Source of the DNA: Lachnospiraceae bacterium UBA7050
GTDB taxonomy: Bacteria; Bacillota; Clostridia; Lachnospirales; Lachnospiraceae
NCBI GenBank assembly: GCA_002493905.1
Contig: DLAJ01000022.1
Span: 39,759 to 103,758 of the forward strand
Direction of reading: 5' to 3'
DNA: 64,000 bases
This document shows, in pieces, positions 60,765 to 64,000 of this stretch (within the stretch, counting starts at the first letter, position 1; every line of letters starts with the position of its first letter). The position numbers and the translations under genes were made by a program. The notes beneath the pieces are model-generated. The model saw only the letters and a list, made by a program, of their open reading frames with translations, was not told the DNA's origin and did no database searches.

Positions 60765-62468
60765 ATGAAGCTGAAATCCAAAATCCTGATTTTATCTATT
60801 GCCCCAATCGTGATGATGGGCATAATTATTTTTTTTGTATCTTCCATGCAGATCCGGAGTGCCATGGAGGAGCAGAATTATTCGGGAATGCGGGCGACCG
60901 CAATTTCGGTTTTGAATATTTACGATTATGGAGCAAAAGGAAATTATCGTCTGGATGAGAACGGTAATTTCAAAAAGGGAAATACCATGAATTTGTCGCA
61001 GAATACGGATATTGTAGATTCTGTAAAGGACAGCAGCATGGAAGTGACGGTATATTATGGGACGAATGTGATGCTGTCTTCGCTTACCGACGCGAATGGC
61101 GAACGCCTGACCGATATACCGGTGAAAGAAAGTATTGTGCAGGAGGTGCTTGTAAACGGGCAGGGTGCTATGGATAGTCATATTGTGATCGGAGGAGAGT
61201 CTTATATGGCGTATTATCAGCCGATTATCAATTTGTCAACGGAACCGCCCGTCGGTATGATCATGATCGCAAAGCGTCAGGAGGATTTGAATTCAGCCAT
61301 CCGCGCTGTGCAGATGACAATTCTGCTCGTAACGGTCGTCATGGGTGTTCTGTGGATCGCGGCGGCTGTCATCGTGGTCGGGGTCATTACGAAAACCTTG
61401 AATAAAGGCGTTCAGGCAGTGGATAAGATTGCACACGGCGATTTGACGGTTGAGATGGAAAGCGGGCAGCTGAAACGCAGGGATGAAATTGGAGTCATGA
61501 GCCGGAGCATTTCAGGACTGAGGACAGAGCTGGTCCGTATTGTCTCCGGTATCCAGGCGCACAGCGCGACATTGATTGAAGCGGCAGCGCGTATGCAGGA
61601 TTCTGCGCTGGGTTCTGCGGAGACGGTGGGGCATGTGGAGCGGGCAGTACAGGAAATTGCGGTAACTGCGGGGACACAGGCAAAGGAGACTCAGAATGCA
61701 ACCGGAAATGTAACCGAGATGGGGAATATGGTGGAGGAGACAAAAGAGCAGTCCATTGTGCTGAATGAGAATGCAGCTAAGATGCGCGAGACAGGGAAGA
61801 AGGCTTCGGAGACGCTTGCTGAACTGAACGAGATCAATGATAAGGCGCGGGAAGCGATTGAGATCATTTACCAACAGACAAACATGACGAATGAGTCGGC
61901 GGAAAAGATCAAGGAGGCGTCGCAGCTCATCACGAGCATTGCGGACGAGACGGGACTCTTGTCCCTTAATGCGACGATTGAGGCGGCGCGGGCAGGCGAT
62001 ACGGGACGGGGCTTTGCTGTCGTTGCCACACAGATTCAAAAACTGTCAGAGCAGACCAATTCATCGGCAAAGCAGATCGAAGAGATCGTCGCAGCTCTGA
62101 TTGAAAATTCCAACCGGGCAGTCGGTACGATGGATCAGGTAAAAGAAATCATGAATCTGCAGGAAGAGCATGTACGCAGAACGGATGAGATCTTTTCGAA
62201 GGTGCAGGGCGGTATCGAATCTTCTATCAGCAGGATCAACGAAATTCACGATATGACGCAGCATTTGGATGATGCGCGTATTAATGTAGTGGATATCGTG
62301 CAGAATTTAAGTGCGATTGCAGAGGAAAATGCTGCAAGTTCTGAAGAAACGTCGGAATCGACGGTTGCGGCAAACCGGATGATGGCGGAGATCGCGGAAG
62401 ATGCGGAGAAGCTGAACACGATTGCGAACGACTTAAATGACAGTATGAAATTCTTCCATGTGAAATAA
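60765..62468 (+). CDS. Methyl-accepting chemotaxis protein
   Basis: A 567-residue receptor: membrane segment (8-28), an extracellular Cache-like sensor to about 180 (ISVLNIYDYGAKGNYRLDEN, YMAYYQPI), a second segment (185-210), HAMP (VDKIAHGDLTVEM) and a signalling domain with the hairpin tip IADETGLLSLNATIEAARAG. Signalling by CheA/CheW is expected; no other chemotaxis genes are near. GAGAGAGG precedes ATG 60765. It is a single gene with its own terminator. Confidence 0.92.
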   Translation: MKLKSKILILSIAPIVMMGIIIFFVSSMQIRSAMEEQNYSGMRATAISVLNIYDYGAKGNYRLDENGNFKKGNTMNLSQNTDIVDSVKDSSMEVTVYYGTNVMLSSLTDANGERLTDIPVKESIVQEVLVNGQGAMDSHIVIGGESYMAYYQPIINLSTEPPVGMIMIAKRQEDLNSAIRAVQMTILLVTVVMGVLWIAAAVIVVGVITKTLNKGVQAVDKIAHGDLTVEMESGQLKRRDEIGVMSRSISGLRTELVRIVSGIQAHSATLIEAAARMQDSALGSAETVGHVERAVQEIAVTAGTQAKETQNATGNVTEMGNMVEETKEQSIVLNENAAKMRETGKKASETLAELNEINDKAREAIEIIYQQTNMTNESAEKIKEASQLITSIADETGLLSLNATIEAARAGDTGRGFAVVATQIQKLSEQTNSSAKQIEEIVAALIENSNRAVGTMDQVKEIMNLQEEHVRRTDEIFSKVQGGIESSISRINEIHDMTQHLDDARINVVDIVQNLSAIAEENAASSEETSESTVAANRMMAEIAEDAEKLNTIANDLNDSMKFFHVK

Positions 62469-62480
62469 CAAAAGAGTATA

Positions 62481-62509
62481 AAAAAGCCCTGTTATGCAGG
62501 GCTTTTTTT
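62481..62509. terminator. Bidirectional terminator shared by the MCP gene and pyrG
   Basis: AAGCCCTG-TTATG-CAGGGCTT with A/T runs on both sides works in both directions. Its left half overlaps the last codons and the stop (62492-62494) of pyrG. Confidence 0.9.
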
Positions 62510-64000
62510 GTTATTCAATGCAGCTTCCACAAAACCCTTAAACAGCGGGTGCGGACGGTTCGGTCTTGATTTCAATTCCGGGTGTGCCTGTGTTGCGATA
62601 AAGAATGGGTGAGAAGGAATCTCACACATTTCTACAATTCTTCCATCAGGCGATAAACCGGAGAGCTTCATGCCTTTTTCTGTCAGCACGGCGCGGTAGT
62701 CATTATTGACTTCATAACGGTGTCTGTGGCGCTCGTGGATGGTCTTTTCCCCATAGAGCTGATAGGCTAAAGAGGATTCGTCCAGCACGCAGGGATATGA
62801 GCCAAGCCGTAAGGTCCCGCCGATATCTTCCACACCGTTCTGGTCGGGCATTAAGGCGATGACCGGATGCAATGTGCCGGCGTCCAGCTCAATGCTGTGT
62901 GCGTCTTCAAAGCCTACGACATTTCTTGCAAATTCAACGATGGAAAGCTGCATGCCAAGGCAGAGTCCGAGATATGGAATGCCTTTTGTGCGGGCGTACT
63001 GGATTGCTAAAAGCATGCCGTCGATACCGCGGTCGCCGAAGCCGCCCGGAACCAGAATACCGTTGACGCCGGACAGGAGTCCGACGACATTTTCCGCCGT
63101 TACGGTTTCCGAATCGATCCATTTGATATGGACTGTTGCATGATTTGGGATGCCGCCATGCTTGAGCGCCTCTACAACACTGATGTAAGCGTCATGCAGC
63201 GCAGTATATTTGCCGACCAATGCGATTGTGACGTCATCGGTCGGATTACGGAGATCCTCCACCATTGCGCTCCAGTCTTTTAAGTCCGGTTCGCGCTGTT
63301 CCAGCTCCAGACATTCACAGGCAACGGAAGCCAGATGTTCTTTTTCCATTGCAAGCGGAGCCTCATAGAGATGCTCCACATCCAGATTCTGCAGTACATG
63401 ACTGTTCGGAACGTTACAGAATAATGCAATTTTATCCTTGATGTGCTGGTTTAAGGGATATTCGCTGCGGCACACGATGATGTCGGGGCGAAGTCCTAAA
63501 CTCTGCAGTTCTTTGACGCTTGCCTGTGTCGGTTTGGTCTTCATCTCCTGAGAAACGCGCAGATACGGAATCAGCGTCACATGAATGAGAATCGCATTGT
63601 TGCGGCCAACCTCATGCTGGAACTGCCGGATCGCCTCAAGAAACGGCTGCGATTCAATATCGCCGACCGTGCCCCCTACTTCAATGATGGCGATTCTCGT
63701 CTCGTCATCTGTGAAATTGCGGTAAAAGCGGCTTTTGATTTCGTTGGTGATGTGCGGGATGACCTGAACCGTTCCGCCGCCGTAGTCGCCACGGCGTTCT
63801 TTCTGCAGAACGGACCAATAAATCTTGCCGGTCGTCACGTTGGAGTTCTTGTCCAGATTTTCGTCAATAAAGCGCTCGTAATGTCCAAGGTCCAGGTCGG
63901 TTTCTGTGCCGTCATCGGTGACGAATACTTCGCCGTGCTGAACCGGATTCATCGTTCCGGGATCGATGTTGATATAAGGATCAAATTTCTGCATGGTGAC
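62492..64000 (-). CDS. pyrG: CTP synthase, N-terminus beyond the window
   Basis: The last 502 codons of CTP synthase, which makes CTP from UTP, ATP and glutamine. The synthetase part begins at VTMQKFDPYINIDPGTMNP (the first 35-40 residues, including the P-loop, lie outside). QHGEVFVTDDGTETDLDLGH, YLRVSQEMKTKPTQ, and the glutamine amidotransferase Cys in GIPYLGLCLGMQL with the late His/Glu THPE-like AQAHPEL are intact. Partial only because of the window edge. Confidence 0.95.
   Translation of the reverse strand, partial: VTMQKFDPYINIDPGTMNPVQHGEVFVTDDGTETDLDLGHYERFIDENLDKNSNVTTGKIYWSVLQKERRGDYGGGTVQVIPHITNEIKSRFYRNFTDDETRIAIIEVGGTVGDIESQPFLEAIRQFQHEVGRNNAILIHVTLIPYLRVSQEMKTKPTQASVKELQSLGLRPDIIVCRSEYPLNQHIKDKIALFCNVPNSHVLQNLDVEHLYEAPLAMEKEHLASVACECLELEQREPDLKDWSAMVEDLRNPTDDVTIALVGKYTALHDAYISVVEALKHGGIPNHATVHIKWIDSETVTAENVVGLLSGVNGILVPGGFGDRGIDGMLLAIQYARTKGIPYLGLCLGMQLSIVEFARNVVGFEDAHSIELDAGTLHPVIALMPDQNGVEDIGGTLRLGSYPCVLDESSLAYQLYGEKTIHERHRHRYEVNNDYRAVLTEKGMKLSGLSPDGRIVEMCEIPSHPFFIATQAHPELKSRPNRPHPLFKGFVEAALNNKKSPA

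Overview
The window looks like a chromosomal segment of a gut-type Lachnospiraceae bacterium (Clostridia, Bacillota). This rests on gene content and style: strong AGGAGG ribosome sites, LAAC/LAGC lipoproteins, YhaM, MutS2, an RlmD with a lachnospiral-looking C-terminal extension, an EFR1-type ferredoxin, a CD3324-type regulator, AgrC/LytTR and GHKL kinases, and maltodextrin, galactan and mannan genes. Base composition is intermediate, except for an AT-rich patch at about 13.0-17.0 kb. I see no rRNA, tRNA, CRISPR array or intact insertion sequence.

Layout. 0-13 kb is mostly housekeeping and sensing: a cell-wall amidase, an AgrC/AgrA-like pair, an AIM24 protein, an OmpR-type two-component pair, mutS2 (apparently leaderless), an HtrA-like protein that has lost its catalytic triad, yhaM and rlmD. 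13.0-17.0 kb is an AT-rich mosaic of remnants: a 104-residue N-terminal piece of a type II-like Cas1, a RhuM fragment joined out of frame to a KilA-N gene, a structured RNA-like stretch and unknown ORFs. 17-29.9 kb holds a YdcF-family protein, an orphan sensor kinase, a DUF4304-like protein, an ANT(6)-like nucleotidyltransferase, an M6 metalloprotease, lipoproteins, an AraC regulator divergent from a GH53 galactanase, and a HelD-like helicase.

29.9-42.6 kb is an accessory patchwork. It has a 1,671-residue exonuclease-RecQ-UvrD fusion, a MntA/HepT (MNT/HEPN) toxin-antitoxin pair behind a structured leader RNA with its own sigma-A promoter, an Fe-S protein, broken kinase and GNAT genes, an ArsC/Spx-like protein, a nucleotidyltransferase, a chloramphenicol-phosphotransferase-like kinase, an EFR1 flavodoxin-ferredoxin and two small regulator or zinc-ribbon genes preceded by tiny ORFs. 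42.6-46.6 kb carries an orphan trpF, a cytoplasmic GH26 mannanase, an AEC transporter and a PanE-like reductase.

46.6-55.3 kb is a maltodextrin locus. A LacI regulator is divergent from malQ, followed by malE, malF, malG and a lipoprotein GH13 amylase. The amylase would cut starch outside the cell, MalEFG import the products and MalQ remodel them; no transporter ATPase is encoded, so a shared one elsewhere is implied. 55.4-59.4 kb holds the most suggestive unexplained set: a regulator with a duplicated HTH-helical module, a convergent 51-residue secreted peptide gene 7 nt away with no terminator between them, and a transporter with a degenerate ABC ATPase. The window ends with an Rpn-type nuclease, a chemotaxis receptor and the 3' part of pyrG.

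Four tandem repeats of 36-38 bp, three of them sitting at gene 3' ends, recur across the window and are not explained by the genes.
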